From the NCBI RefSeq assembly GCF_003173575.1, contig NZ_QGNY01000002.1, positions 496,001-560,000 on the forward strand: 64,000 nucleotides of DNA, read 5' to 3'. The notes beneath the pieces were generated by a model. The model was given only the letters and a program-made list of their open reading frames with translations, had not been told where the DNA came from and made no database searches. The stretch is from Pedobacter paludis (lineage in GTDB: Bacteria > Bacteroidota > Bacteroidia > Sphingobacteriales > Sphingobacteriaceae). Positions 24,988 to 34,663 of the stretch are shown in pieces (the stretch's first letter is position 1; every line of letters starts with the position of its first letter). A program made the translations under genes and the position numbers.

Positions 24988-25486
24988 GGTAACGTTCTTT
25001 TAGTACACCAACATGATGAATAATATGACCCGCCGCTATAAATAAAATAGATTTTACAGTAATCTCTCTTGCCGAAGCAACTCCCTTTCTATTTAATTCT
25101 TCTTCGTTAAGACTTTTGAAAAAATAAAGATTGGCTTTGCGAAGGGCTCCAAATTCTTCAATCATGTCTTCATAGTTACGCTCGCCAAAATGGGCATTGG
25201 CAACATAATCGTCTTCTTCAAAACCAGGAAGATGCTGTTGCTCGTTTCGTGCAAAACAGGTCATGCGGTAAACAAATATACGTTCGCAATCTATAATGTG
25301 GCCAAGCATTTCCTTAAGCGTCCATTTGCCATCGGCATAAGCAAAATTTTCTTTTTGCTTACTAGATTCGAACAAAGCCGGAATGCTAAAAACCTGTTCT
25401 TCCAGAATTTCGAAAATATCGCCATCAACTTTACTGATGTAAGTTTCGCCCCAAACAGGATATTCGTTAGGCTGTGGTCGGTTCAT
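24977..25486 (-). CDS. DinB-family (YfiT-like) putative metal-dependent protein
   Basis: A 169-residue four-helix-bundle protein of the DinB superfamily. The His ligands characteristic of the fold are visible at LKEMLGHIIDCERI and in AAGHIIHHVGVLKERY. Members include bacillithiol S-transferases and mycothiol-dependent isomerases; the substrate here is unknown. Overlaps its neighbours by 11 bases (thioesterase) and 20 bases (sensor kinase), forming a three-gene operon. Confidence 0.85.
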   Translation of the reverse strand: MNRPQPNEYPVWGETYISKVDGDIFEILEEQVFSIPALFESSKQKENFAYADGKWTLKEMLGHIIDCERIFVYRMTCFARNEQQHLPGFEEDDYVANAHFGERNYEDMIEEFGALRKANLYFFKSLNEEELNRKGVASAREITVKSILFIAAGHIIHHVGVLKERYHVV

Positions 25487-26672
25487 ATGTTAAACTGCTT
25501 TTTAATATAATTCTAAAGGTTGTGCCTTTGCCAAGTTCGGAATCTTTAACAAAAATTTCTCCGCTGTGGTAGTTTTCTACAATGCGTTTCGTTAACGATA
25601 AACCCAAACCCCAGCCACGTTTTCTAGTGGTATATCCCGGCTGGAAAACAGCATCGAACTTAGATCTTGGAATTCCCTTTCCACTATCGGTCACATCTAT
25701 AAACACTTGCTCCTTTGCCAAATTTTCTATAATGTTAATGGCTATCGAACCTTCATTTTCAATGGCATTTGCGGCGTTTTTTAACAGGTTTTCGATAACC
25801 CAATCAAATAAAGGAATGTTTAACATCGCCCTAACCTGATCATCGCCAGTGATGCTGAATTTAACTTTATCGGATGTTCTTACTTTAAAATAATCGATAA
25901 AATTACTGATCACAATGTAAACTGTATGGTCTTCTAAAATCGGTTTTGAGCCAATTTTGGAGAAACGATCGGTAATAATTTCCAGCCGTTTAATATCGTT
26001 TTCCATTTCAGCAATCAATGGATCATCTTCGGCATCGAATTTAGATTTCATTAACTCCGTCCAGGCCATGAGTGATGAAATTGGAGTACCCAACTGGTGT
26101 GCCGTTTCCTTTGCCAAACCAACCCATACATGATCTTGCTCTGCTCTTCTCGATGAACTAAAAGCCGCATAGGCAGTTATCAAGAAAAGGAAAATCACTA
26201 TCATTTGGATGTATGGGAAATATCGAAGCTGAGTAAGTATAAAAGAATCTTTATAATAGGCTTTATATGGTGCACCTAAAATATTCATATCCAGAGGCCG
26301 GTGTTGGGCTTTCATTTTGCTAAGCTGATGAACAAAATAAAGGCTGTCGTAAACCAATTTAGTATCTGTAGAATAATTCGTTTTAGTCGAATCTAATCCA
26401 AAGTATGTGGTAATATGTCCAGAAGAATCTACCACTACTACAGGCGCTTTTGTGTTTTTTCGTACGCTTTCTACGATTTCTGTGAAATTGTCATTGTCCA
26501 TTAAGAACATGGAGCGTTCTTGTATTTTAACCCAAAGTTGAATTTGATTGGCTTCTTCACGCTCCATTTTTTTAACAAAAGAGTCGGTGTAAAATACTGA
26601 GGCGATGCCAATTAGAATGGCAAAAATGAGAAGGAAAAATTTCCAGCGGCGTTTCTTTTCGTATGGATTCAT
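25467..26672 (-). CDS. Membrane sensor histidine kinase
   Basis: 401 residues from ATG 26672; an upstream in-frame ATG at 26735 would put an extra 21 residues before MNPYEKKRRWKFFLLIFA, the more natural cytoplasmic start of the first membrane helix. Two transmembrane segments bracket a periplasmic sensor region of about 130 residues. The phospho-acceptor box reads KETAHQLGTPISSL, a variant H-box typical of a Bacteroidota kinase group. The HATPase domain has an N-box (WVIENLLKNAANAIE) and a G-box (GWGLGLSLTKRIV). No cognate response regulator is adjacent; the downstream genes are the DinB-family and thioesterase genes. Confidence 0.9.
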   Translation of the reverse strand: MNPYEKKRRWKFFLLIFAILIGIASVFYTDSFVKKMEREEANQIQLWVKIQERSMFLMDNDNFTEIVESVRKNTKAPVVVVDSSGHITTYFGLDSTKTNYSTDTKLVYDSLYFVHQLSKMKAQHRPLDMNILGAPYKAYYKDSFILTQLRYFPYIQMIVIFLFLITAYAAFSSSRRAEQDHVWVGLAKETAHQLGTPISSLMAWTELMKSKFDAEDDPLIAEMENDIKRLEIITDRFSKIGSKPILEDHTVYIVISNFIDYFKVRTSDKVKFSITGDDQVRAMLNIPLFDWVIENLLKNAANAIENEGSIAINIIENLAKEQVFIDVTDSGKGIPRSKFDAVFQPGYTTRKRGWGLGLSLTKRIVENYHSGEIFVKDSELGKGTTFRIILKSSLTYEPTTA

Positions 26673-26799
26673 GCTTTGGATAGGCAAAATACAATAACAA
26701 AACGAAAAAAACACAAAACCATTATGCTTTTTCAAAAACCATTAAGCAACGATAATGGCTTCACCGCAGATAAAGGCATTATAAAATAGATGAAAAACA

Positions 26800-26807
26800 T
26801 ATCTTTG
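26800..26807 (+). promoter_or_regulatory. -7 box of gltX
   Basis: TATCTTTG matches TAnnTTTG exactly, about 78 bases before the ATG at 26886. No clear -33 TTTG at the expected distance. Confidence 0.4.
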
Positions 26808-26885
26808 TGGCGTCTTGCGGTTAATATTTGGCAATAAGCGCTTAAAGCGTAAAAAGGCCAAACATAATCGCTCAACAACCCAATT

Positions 26886-28394
26886 ATGGATAAAAAAGTT
26901 AGAGTAAGATTTGCCCCAAGTCCAACTGGTGGCCTGCATTTAGGCGGTGTTCGTACCGCATTGTTTAATTATTTGTTTGCAAAAAAAAACAATGGAACTT
27001 TCGTTTTACGTATTGAAGATACCGATCAAAACCGTTTTGTTGAAGGTGCTGAAGAATACATTGTAGATTGTTTAAACTGGTGTGGCATTACTCCAGATGA
27101 AAGCCCAAATAACCCCGGTAATTACGGGCCATACCGCCAAAGCGAGCGTAAACCAAGTTACAGAAAATTTGCAGAGCAGTTAATTACAGATGGCTATGCC
27201 TATTACGCTTTCGATACGCCAGAAGAACTGGATGTTAAGCGAAAAGAAATTTCAAACTTTCAATATGGGCAGGCCACACGGATGCAGATGCGCAATTCGT
27301 TAACGCTTACCATTAGCGAAGTAGAAGACCTTTTAAGTGCTAACACACCACATGTAATTCGCATAAAAATTCCTGAGAACGAAGTTGTTCATTTCAACGA
27401 TTTAATTCGTGGCGATGTAAGTTTCGAAACGGCACAGGTTGATGATAAAGTCTTATTAAAGGCAGATGGTATGCCAACCTATCATTTAGCGGTTGTTGTA
27501 GATGATAAGGCCATGGAAATTAGCCATGCTTTTAGGGGAGAAGAATGGTTGCCTTCTGCACCCATTCATATTTTACTTTGGAAATATCTGGGTTGGGAAA
27601 GCGATATGCCTCAATGGGCGCATTTACCTTTAATTTTGAAACCTGATGGACATGGAAAATTAAGCAAACGTGACGGTGATCGTTTAGGCTTTCCCGTTTA
27701 TGCCATGAACTGGACTGATCCAAAAACTGGCGATATGACCAAAGGCTTTAAAGAAATGGGCTTTTTACCTGAGGCTTTCATCAATATGTTAGCCCTTTTG
27801 GGTTGGAATGATGGAACCGATCAAGAATTATTTGCCTTAGCAGAATTGGAAGAAAAATTTTCTATCGAAAGAATCAGCAAAGCAGGGGCTAAATTCGATT
27901 TCGAAAAGGCCAAATGGTATAACCACGAGTGGATTAAAGTACAATCAGCCGAACGTTTGGCACCAAGCGTTAAGCAAGAATTAAAATTTGCAGGTGTTGA
28001 TGTAAAAAACGATTCGTTCTTATTTACAATTATAGATTTAATTAAAGATCGCTGTACCTTATTGCCAGATTTTGTTGCTCAAAGCGGTTACTTCTTTAGG
28101 GCACCTGCCGAATACGATACAGCATCTGTAAAACCAAAATGGACACCGGAGAAAGCGGAGTTTTTTAAAGCTTACGCTGAAAATATAAACTTAACTGATG
28201 CCTCAATTGCAGAAACAGCCTTTAAGGCATTAGCCGAAGAAAAGGGATTTAAACCAGGAGAATTAATGCTTCCGTTTAGAATAATGCTGGTTGGCGGTAA
28301 GTTTGGGCCTGGGGTTTTTGATATCGCAATTTTACTTGGTGCCAAAGAAACCAAATCCCGAATAGAAAAGGCAATTGCTGTTTTTAATAGTTAA
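26886..28394 (+). CDS. gltX: Glutamyl-tRNA synthetase
   Basis: Class I aminoacyl-tRNA synthetase charging tRNA-Glu (and possibly tRNA-Gln when paired with GatCAB). 502 residues. The HIGH motif appears as HLGG (18-21) in PSPTGGLHLGGVRTALFNYL and the KMSKS loop as KLSKR (258-262). C-terminal anticodon-binding domain is complete. Followed by a terminator at 28413-28439. Confidence 0.97.
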   Translation: MDKKVRVRFAPSPTGGLHLGGVRTALFNYLFAKKNNGTFVLRIEDTDQNRFVEGAEEYIVDCLNWCGITPDESPNNPGNYGPYRQSERKPSYRKFAEQLITDGYAYYAFDTPEELDVKRKEISNFQYGQATRMQMRNSLTLTISEVEDLLSANTPHVIRIKIPENEVVHFNDLIRGDVSFETAQVDDKVLLKADGMPTYHLAVVVDDKAMEISHAFRGEEWLPSAPIHILLWKYLGWESDMPQWAHLPLILKPDGHGKLSKRDGDRLGFPVYAMNWTDPKTGDMTKGFKEMGFLPEAFINMLALLGWNDGTDQELFALAELEEKFSIERISKAGAKFDFEKAKWYNHEWIKVQSAERLAPSVKQELKFAGVDVKNDSFLFTIIDLIKDRCTLLPDFVAQSGYFFRAPAEYDTASVKPKWTPEKAEFFKAYAENINLTDASIAETAFKALAEEKGFKPGELMLPFRIMLVGGKFGPGVFDIAILLGAKETKSRIEKAIAVFNS

Positions 28395-28412
28395 GTGCTC
28401 GCACTAAAGAAA

Positions 28413-28439
28413 GCCCAGGTTAACACTTGGGTTTTTTTT
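28413..28439 (+). terminator. Terminator of gltX
   Basis: GCCCAGGT and ACTTGGGT form a stem with one imperfect pair, followed by eight T residues; 18 bases after the stop. Confidence 0.75.
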
Positions 28440-28559
28440 ATTTAAAAGCGTTTACAACCCAAAAGAATAAAAGCGTGTTAAACCAAATGAAATAATTTAT
28501 ACTTTAGTATAACAATTTTAAATACCAAGGGTTATTCATACAACTAAAAATATATAAAC

Positions 28560-29399
28560 ATGCAATGGTTCGGTAAAGGAAGTAATAATGTAGAAGATGG
28601 AAGAAGCGGTGGCGGAGGTAAAACTGTTCTAGGTGGCGGTATTGGCTTAATTGTTATTGTTTTAGGCTTGTTTTTTGGTAAGGATTTAAGCGGTTTGGTA
28701 AGCCAGATTCCTGCAACGGACAATACCGAAGTTAAACAAGGTGTACCACAGAATGATCCTCAGGCGCAGTTTGTTTCGGGTGTTTTAGAATCTACAGAAC
28801 AGGTTTGGGATCAGGAATTTAAGGCAATGGGCAAACAGTACGAATATCCTAAACTTAGGCTATTTAGAGAAGCTGTTCAAACGGCCTGCGGAAATGCCAG
28901 CGCCAATGTTGGTCCGTTTTATTGCCCTGGAGATCAAAAGGTATATATCGATTTATCATTTTATGACGAACTGAAAAACCGTTTTGGTGCCGCTGGCGAT
29001 TTTGCCCAAGCTTACGTTATTGCGCATGAGGTGGGTCATCATGTACAAAATCTTTTGGGCATTTCCGAAAAACTAGACCAGGCACGCGGGCAGGTAAGCG
29101 AAAAAGAATACAATCGTTTATCAGTAAAATTAGAACTTCAGGCCGATTTTTTTGCCGGCCTTTGGGCGCATAATGCTCAAAACTTAAAGGATTTTAAATT
29201 GGATGAAGGCGACATAGAAGAAGCGCTAACCGCTGCAAATGCAATTGGTGATGATAAGTTGCAAAAACAAGCTACAGGCGATGTACAGCCCGATTCTTTT
29301 ACCCATGGAACTTCGCAACAACGCATGTACTGGTTTAAAAAAGGATTTGAAACCGGCGATATTAAACAAGGCGATACCTTTAATTCAAATAATTTATAA
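28560..29399 (+). CDS. YpfJ-type neutral zinc metallopeptidase
   Basis: 279 residues with one N-terminal membrane segment (GGGIGLIVIVLGLFFG, about 27-42) and a large domain on the outer side. The zinc motif HEVGH is at 156-160. Conserved family features ACGNASANVGPFYCPGDQ (about 105-122) and ELQADFFAGLW (third zinc ligand region) are present. The Gly-rich N-terminus before the anchor (RSGGGGKTVLGGG) is usual. Role in E. coli and others is undefined. Confidence 0.9.
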   Translation: MQWFGKGSNNVEDGRSGGGGKTVLGGGIGLIVIVLGLFFGKDLSGLVSQIPATDNTEVKQGVPQNDPQAQFVSGVLESTEQVWDQEFKAMGKQYEYPKLRLFREAVQTACGNASANVGPFYCPGDQKVYIDLSFYDELKNRFGAAGDFAQAYVIAHEVGHHVQNLLGISEKLDQARGQVSEKEYNRLSVKLELQADFFAGLWAHNAQNLKDFKLDEGDIEEALTAANAIGDDKLQKQATGDVQPDSFTHGTSQQRMYWFKKGFETGDIKQGDTFNSNNL

Positions 29400-29503
29400 A
29401 AAGTTAAAACCATTTTAAACTTCTGTTGTTTGTTTACAGTTATCGAGAATTTTTTCTCTAAACCAAACATAATTATCCCGGCTTCTTATTTGTTTTATCA
29501 AAG

Positions 29504-30637
29504 ATGATCCTTATAGTTGATGACAGGCCTGAAAACCTGATCTCTTTATCGAAAGTACTCCAAGCACACAATTTTGAGGTTGATACCGCATCATCCGGCG
29601 AAGAAGCGCTAAAAAAAGTATTAAAAAATAACTACGTTCTAATCATTCTCGATGTTCAGATGCCAGATATGGATGGCTTTGAGGTTGCAGAAGCCATATC
29701 TGGATTTAGCAAAGCAAAAGATACCGCCATAATTTTTCTATCGGCAGTAAATACAGAACTTAAATTTATTACCAAAGGTTACTTAAGCGGCGGATTGGAC
29801 TACATTACCAAGCCCGTTGATATTAATGTGCTATTGCTTAAAATAAAAACCTTTTACCGGATTTACGAGCAGAGCAGAAAACTAAACGAAGTTCAGGAAA
29901 AGCTATTAGAAGAAATCGAATTTCGAAAGCAGGCCGAGCATAAAAAAGATGAATTTATCAGCATTGCCAGTCATGAATTAAAAACCCCTTTAACCAGCGT
30001 AAAGGGATACATTCAGCTGCTTCAGCGCAGCATTAATAAAGATGATAAAGCTACTGCTCAAAATCATTTAAATAAGGCCAGCATTCAATTAGAGAAGCTA
30101 AATGATCTGATAGTTGACCTGCTTGATATTTCTAAAATCGAGAGCGGAAAACTGAAGTTTAATATGCAGCCTTTTTGTGCAGATAATATGGTTAATAATG
30201 CCATAGAAATGTTGCAACAAAATTATCCAGACTTCAAGATTACTAAGTTAGGCAAAACCGAAGAAATGGTTTTTGGAGATGAGGTGAGGTTAGAGCAGGT
30301 TGTAATTAACTTTATAACCAACGCTATAAAATATGCACCCGGAACCAATCAGGTAAATGTAACCATCAACATTAAAGATGGTAAACTTTACTTGGCCGTA
30401 AAAGATTTCGGAATCGGAATCGACGCTGAACAGCAGCTCAAAATATTCGAAAAATTCTATCGTGTAGAAGAAAACAGCAATCGCTTTAACGGTTTGGGAA
30501 TCGGGTTGTACATCTGTTCTGAAATTATTAAAAGACACAGCGGAACAATTGGAGTGAATAGCGTTCTTAATGAGGGTTCCGAATTTTATTTCATTATCCC
30601 TATTATAGAAGAAAAAAACCTTGCCGTAGAAGCCTAA
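29504..30637 (+). CDS. Hybrid response regulator / histidine kinase
   Basis: 377 residues: an N-terminal receiver (acidic pair in IVDDRPEN, phospho-acceptor Asp50, Lys in YITKPVD), a coiled linker, then HisKA with His157 in SIASHELKTPLTS and an HATPase domain ending in NGLGIGLYICSEIIKRHSG. No membrane segment or sensor domain, so it takes its input as a phosphorelay protein or through its receiver. It heads a six-gene operon (gaps 42, 18, 3, minus 16 and 24 bases) encoding another hybrid kinase, a receiver, CheR, CheB and a receiver. Confidence 0.92.
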   Translation: MILIVDDRPENLISLSKVLQAHNFEVDTASSGEEALKKVLKNNYVLIILDVQMPDMDGFEVAEAISGFSKAKDTAIIFLSAVNTELKFITKGYLSGGLDYITKPVDINVLLLKIKTFYRIYEQSRKLNEVQEKLLEEIEFRKQAEHKKDEFISIASHELKTPLTSVKGYIQLLQRSINKDDKATAQNHLNKASIQLEKLNDLIVDLLDISKIESGKLKFNMQPFCADNMVNNAIEMLQQNYPDFKITKLGKTEEMVFGDEVRLEQVVINFITNAIKYAPGTNQVNVTINIKDGKLYLAVKDFGIGIDAEQQLKIFEKFYRVEENSNRFNGLGIGLYICSEIIKRHSGTIGVNSVLNEGSEFYFIIPIIEEKNLAVEA

Positions 30638-30679
30638 CTGATTCTAATTACCAAACAAACACAATATACTTCTCAATAA

Positions 30680-33600
30680 ATGAAAACAACTCTTAAAAAT
30701 AATTTACGCTTAGGCTTGGGCTTATCGCTAATTATTCTTTTTATCAGTTCATTAGCTTCATATGTAAGCATTAGCAACCTAATTAAAAGCACTGAGCTGG
30801 TTAAGCACAGCGATGAGGTTATATTAGACGTACAGAATATTATATCGACCCTTAAAGATGCCGAAACTGGTCAAAGAGGTTATTTGTTAACCGGAAATAA
30901 AGTTTTTTTAGAGCCTTATAACGGTGCAAGCGATACCGCTTTAAATACTTTAAACAAAGTTGGCGAAAACACCAAAGACAACCCCGTTCAGCAAAAGAAA
31001 GTTGCTGAGTTGAGAAATATTATGTCTAAGCGAATGGGGATTTTACAGTCAACAATAGAAATTAAATCGCTTGGCGGACAGGTGGATCCAACCGTGCTGT
31101 TTCAGGGTAAAACCTATATGGACCAGGCCAGAACCGTAGTGAGCCAAATGGTTAAGGAAGAAAGACGACTGTTGGAGGTTAGAACGATAGAACTAAACAA
31201 ACTAACATCATACACGCCAATCTTAATATTGGTTGCTGCCATTTTAGCCATTTTAATCACCTTGTTTTTTTATAGAAAAGTCTCGGTTGATTTTGACGAA
31301 CGCGTTAAGCTTCAAAAAGAAATCGAGGATAAAAAATATGAGATGGAGAAACGGATTGTTGCCATTAAAGAAATTGCCTCTCAAATTTCTAGCGGTAACT
31401 ACGGCGTTAAATTGGATGAACAATCAAAAGATGATATTGGAGAACTCTCCGAATCTCTAAATACGATGTCGTTTTCACTCAAAAAATCATTTGATACCCT
31501 TGCAGAAAATGAGTGGTTGCAAACTGGAGTGGCCAACTTGAATGTTAAAATGGTTGGCGAGAAAGACGTTTTCCATTTGGCTGATGACATTATCGAATTT
31601 TTGGTTTCCTATACTAAAAGTCAAGTTGGAGCTGTTTACCTTTTTAAGGATGATGGCTATCTTCATTTAAAAGGACAGTATGCATTGCATAAGCAAGATC
31701 TGGCAGAGGTTATAGAATTAGGGCAAGGCTTAATTGGTCAGGCCGTAAAATCAGGAAAATCAATATTGCTGGAAGATGTTCCACAGGGAGAAATTACCAT
31801 AAGTTATGCAACAGGAAATATTAAGCCGGCGCAATTGTTGGTATTGCCAATTATAAGAAACGGAATTTCGATTGGCGGTTTAGAGTTGGGCACCATCACC
31901 AATTATTCAGATTTGCAGCTGCATTTTTTAAATCTTGTTTTAAGCGATGTAGGTACTGCATTATTGGGCGCACAAAACAGACAAAAACTTCAACAATTGT
32001 TAGAAGAAACACAAGCTCAGTCAGAAGAACTTCAAGTACAGCACAACGAGCTAGAAGGTATGAATGCAGAGCTTGAAGCACAGGCCCAGAAACTTCAGGC
32101 ATCGGAAGAAGAACTTCGCGTTCAACAAGAAGAATTGCTTCAAAGTAACCAGGAACTCGAAGAAAGAAGTAGCCTTTTAGAAGAGAAAAACGAACTTATC
32201 GAAGAGCGAAATATTGAAATTCAGCAGAAAGCCGAAGCACTGGAATTAAGCACAAAATATAAGTCGGAATTCTTGGCGAATATGTCTCACGAACTGAGAA
32301 CGCCGTTAAATTCGATTTTGCTGCTCTCTAGATTAATGGCCGAAAATGAAGAGATAGAAAAAGAACATCAAGAATATGCCGAGGTTATTCAAAGCTCTGG
32401 ACAAGGTTTATTAAGCTTAATTGACGAAATTCTCGATCTTTCGAAAATTGAGGCTGGTAAAATGGAGCTTGATCGTGCCAATATTAAAATTGATGAGGTT
32501 ATAAGCAACATGCGCTCGCTATTTAATCCGGTAGCAAAAGATAAAAACCTAAAACTGGTTGTAGAAAAAACCGATGAAGTGCCAGAGTTTTTCCATACCG
32601 ATAAAATGCGATTGGAACAGATTCTGAAAAATCTTTTATCAAATGCAATCAAGTTTACAACACAAGGTTCTGTTACCTTAAATATTGTTAAAAATGAGAA
32701 TCTCAATGCCTTAATTTTTAAAGTTACCGATACCGGAGTAGGTATTGCGCCAGAAAAACAGGCAATGGTATTCGAAGCCTTCCAGCAAGCTGATGGATCT
32801 ACCAGACGCAAGTTTGGCGGAACGGGCTTAGGTTTATCCATAAGCAGAGAATTAGCCAAGCTTTTGGGTGGCTACATCGATTTAAAAAGCGCTGAAGGTG
32901 AAGGAAGTATTTTTACCTTAACACTCCCTATTGATAAAAATAAAGGTTTCGAGGGGGTTTCAAATCCTTGGGAAAAACCTGTAGAAGTTGTAGTGCCAGA
33001 GTTGCCCGTTAAAAAGGTAAGCAATTTAACGGTTTCCAATATTCCAGAAGAAATTGAAGATGACCGCGAAAATATTCAACCTGATGACAAGGTAATTTTA
33101 ATTGTAGAAGATGATACGCCATTTGCCAAAACCCTGCTCGATTTTACCCGTAAGCGAAATTACAAGGGTTTAGTTGCGGTTCGGGGCGATGTTGGAATCG
33201 AAATGGCAAAGGCCTACAATCCTGTTGCAATTTTATTGGATATCCAGTTGCCTATAAAAGATGGCTGGCAAGTAATGGAAGAGCTAAAATCAAATCCAGA
33301 AACTCGCCCAATTCCAGTACACATTATGTCTTCATTGCAGGTAAAAAAAGAAAGTTTACTAAAGGGAGCGGTTGATTTTATCAATAAACCTTTCGCTTTC
33401 GAGCACATGCAGGAAATTTTTCATAAACTGGAACATGCTTTAAGCCGCCACCCCAAAAAGGTGTTAATTGTTGAGGAAAACGAACAACATGCCAAAGCCC
33501 TAAGTTACTTCTTAAGCAATTTCAATATCCAAACGGAAGTTGTAAATCAAGTTAGCCAAGGGGTATCTGCATTAAATAAGCCAGATATAAACTGTGTTAT

Positions 33601-34270
33601 TTTAGATATGGGCATTCCGGATAAGCACGCTTACGAAACACTGGAAGTGGTAAAGAAAACGCCTGGTTTAGAAAACCTGCCGATTATTATTTTTACCGGA
33701 AAAAGTTTATCTAAAGGAGAGGAAAATAGAATTAAGCAGTATGCAGATTCTATCGTTGTAAAAACAGCCCATTCTTATCAACGTATTTTAGATGAGGCAG
33801 GTTTGTTTCTTCATCTGGTAGAAGAAAAAAACAAAGACAAAAATAAGGCGCCTAAGAAATTCTCTGAATTGCAGGATGTATTAAAGGGTAAGACTGTTTT
33901 GGTGGCGGATGATGATGTTAGAAATATTTTCTCGTTAACTAAGGTTTTAGAACAGCATCAAATGAAGGTTTTGGCTGCCACAGATGGTAAGGAAGCCTTA
34001 AAACTACTAAGCGAAAATACAAATGTTGATGTGGTTTTAATGGATATGATGATGCCAGAACTTGATGGATATGAAACCACGACAGCAATTAGGCAAGATT
34101 TGAAATACCGCAATTTGCCTATTTTAGCTGTAACCGCCAAAGCCATGATGGGCGATAGGGAAAAATGTATTGCTGCGGGCGCATCAGATTACATCAGCAA
34201 GCCTGTAGATATGGATCAGCTGGTTTCACTGTTACGCGTTTGGCTTTACGAAAATCACCACAACTCTTAA
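30680..34270 (+). CDS. CHASE3-HAMP-GAF hybrid histidine kinase with three receivers
   Basis: A 1196-residue multidomain kinase. In order: TM1 (about 10-30), a CHASE3 periplasmic sensor, TM2 (about 177-197), HAMP (to about 255), GAF (about 275-430), a Gln/Glu-rich coiled coil (about 435-520), HisKA (His537 in NMSHELRTPLNS), HATPase (GGTGLGLSISREL), and three receivers with phospho-acceptors Asp854, Asp976 and Asp1122. REC2 has VEENE in place of the usual acidic DD pair, although Asp976 and the Lys are kept, so it may be poorly phosphorylated. REC3 closely resembles the free receiver encoded next (34289). Integrates periplasmic and cytoplasmic signals; ligand unknown. Confidence 0.93.
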   Translation: MKTTLKNNLRLGLGLSLIILFISSLASYVSISNLIKSTELVKHSDEVILDVQNIISTLKDAETGQRGYLLTGNKVFLEPYNGASDTALNTLNKVGENTKDNPVQQKKVAELRNIMSKRMGILQSTIEIKSLGGQVDPTVLFQGKTYMDQARTVVSQMVKEERRLLEVRTIELNKLTSYTPILILVAAILAILITLFFYRKVSVDFDERVKLQKEIEDKKYEMEKRIVAIKEIASQISSGNYGVKLDEQSKDDIGELSESLNTMSFSLKKSFDTLAENEWLQTGVANLNVKMVGEKDVFHLADDIIEFLVSYTKSQVGAVYLFKDDGYLHLKGQYALHKQDLAEVIELGQGLIGQAVKSGKSILLEDVPQGEITISYATGNIKPAQLLVLPIIRNGISIGGLELGTITNYSDLQLHFLNLVLSDVGTALLGAQNRQKLQQLLEETQAQSEELQVQHNELEGMNAELEAQAQKLQASEEELRVQQEELLQSNQELEERSSLLEEKNELIEERNIEIQQKAEALELSTKYKSEFLANMSHELRTPLNSILLLSRLMAENEEIEKEHQEYAEVIQSSGQGLLSLIDEILDLSKIEAGKMELDRANIKIDEVISNMRSLFNPVAKDKNLKLVVEKTDEVPEFFHTDKMRLEQILKNLLSNAIKFTTQGSVTLNIVKNENLNALIFKVTDTGVGIAPEKQAMVFEAFQQADGSTRRKFGGTGLGLSISRELAKLLGGYIDLKSAEGEGSIFTLTLPIDKNKGFEGVSNPWEKPVEVVVPELPVKKVSNLTVSNIPEEIEDDRENIQPDDKVILIVEDDTPFAKTLLDFTRKRNYKGLVAVRGDVGIEMAKAYNPVAILLDIQLPIKDGWQVMEELKSNPETRPIPVHIMSSLQVKKESLLKGAVDFINKPFAFEHMQEIFHKLEHALSRHPKKVLIVEENEQHAKALSYFLSNFNIQTEVVNQVSQGVSALNKPDINCVILDMGIPDKHAYETLEVVKKTPGLENLPIIIFTGKSLSKGEENRIKQYADSIVVKTAHSYQRILDEAGLFLHLVEEKNKDKNKAPKKFSELQDVLKGKTVLVADDDVRNIFSLTKVLEQHQMKVLAATDGKEALKLLSENTNVDVVLMDMMMPELDGYETTTAIRQDLKYRNLPILAVTAKAMMGDREKCIAAGASDYISKPVDMDQLVSLLRVWLYENHHNS

Positions 34271-34288
34271 CCCTCTTTTTAATAAATT

Positions 34289-34660
34289 ATGCCTAAAAAA
34301 TTAATTCTCATTATTGATGATGACAACCGAAACATTTTCGCATTAAAAGCTGTTTTAAAAGCCAAAGGTTTTGAATGTGTATCTGCTTTGAGTGCCAGGG
34401 AGGGTTTTTCTATAATGGAAGAAAACGAGAACGTGGCAATTGTTTTAATGGATATGATGATGCCGGATATGGATGGTTACCAGGCCATTTCGGTAATGAA
34501 AAAATCTGCTAAAATGCAGGATATTCCAGTTTTGGCAGTTACTGCTCAGGCCATGGTTGGCGATAAGGAACGGTGTTTATCTGCAGGTGCTTCGGGGTAT
34601 ATATCCAAACCCATTAACGTAGATGAATTATTAATACAAATAGAAAATTTTACAACATAG
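34289..34660 (+). CDS. Single-domain response regulator
   Basis: A 123-residue stand-alone receiver, CheY-like, with IIDDDNRNIF, phospho-acceptor Asp55 (IVLMDMMMPD) and the conserved Thr/Lys (AVTAQAMV, YISKPIN). It is most similar to the third receiver of the hybrid kinase just upstream, so it probably arose by duplication of that domain and takes phosphate from that kinase. No output domain. Confidence 0.92.
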   Translation: MPKKLILIIDDDNRNIFALKAVLKAKGFECVSALSAREGFSIMEENENVAIVLMDMMMPDMDGYQAISVMKKSAKMQDIPVLAVTAQAMVGDKERCLSAGASGYISKPINVDELLIQIENFTT

Positions 34661-34663
34661 AAG

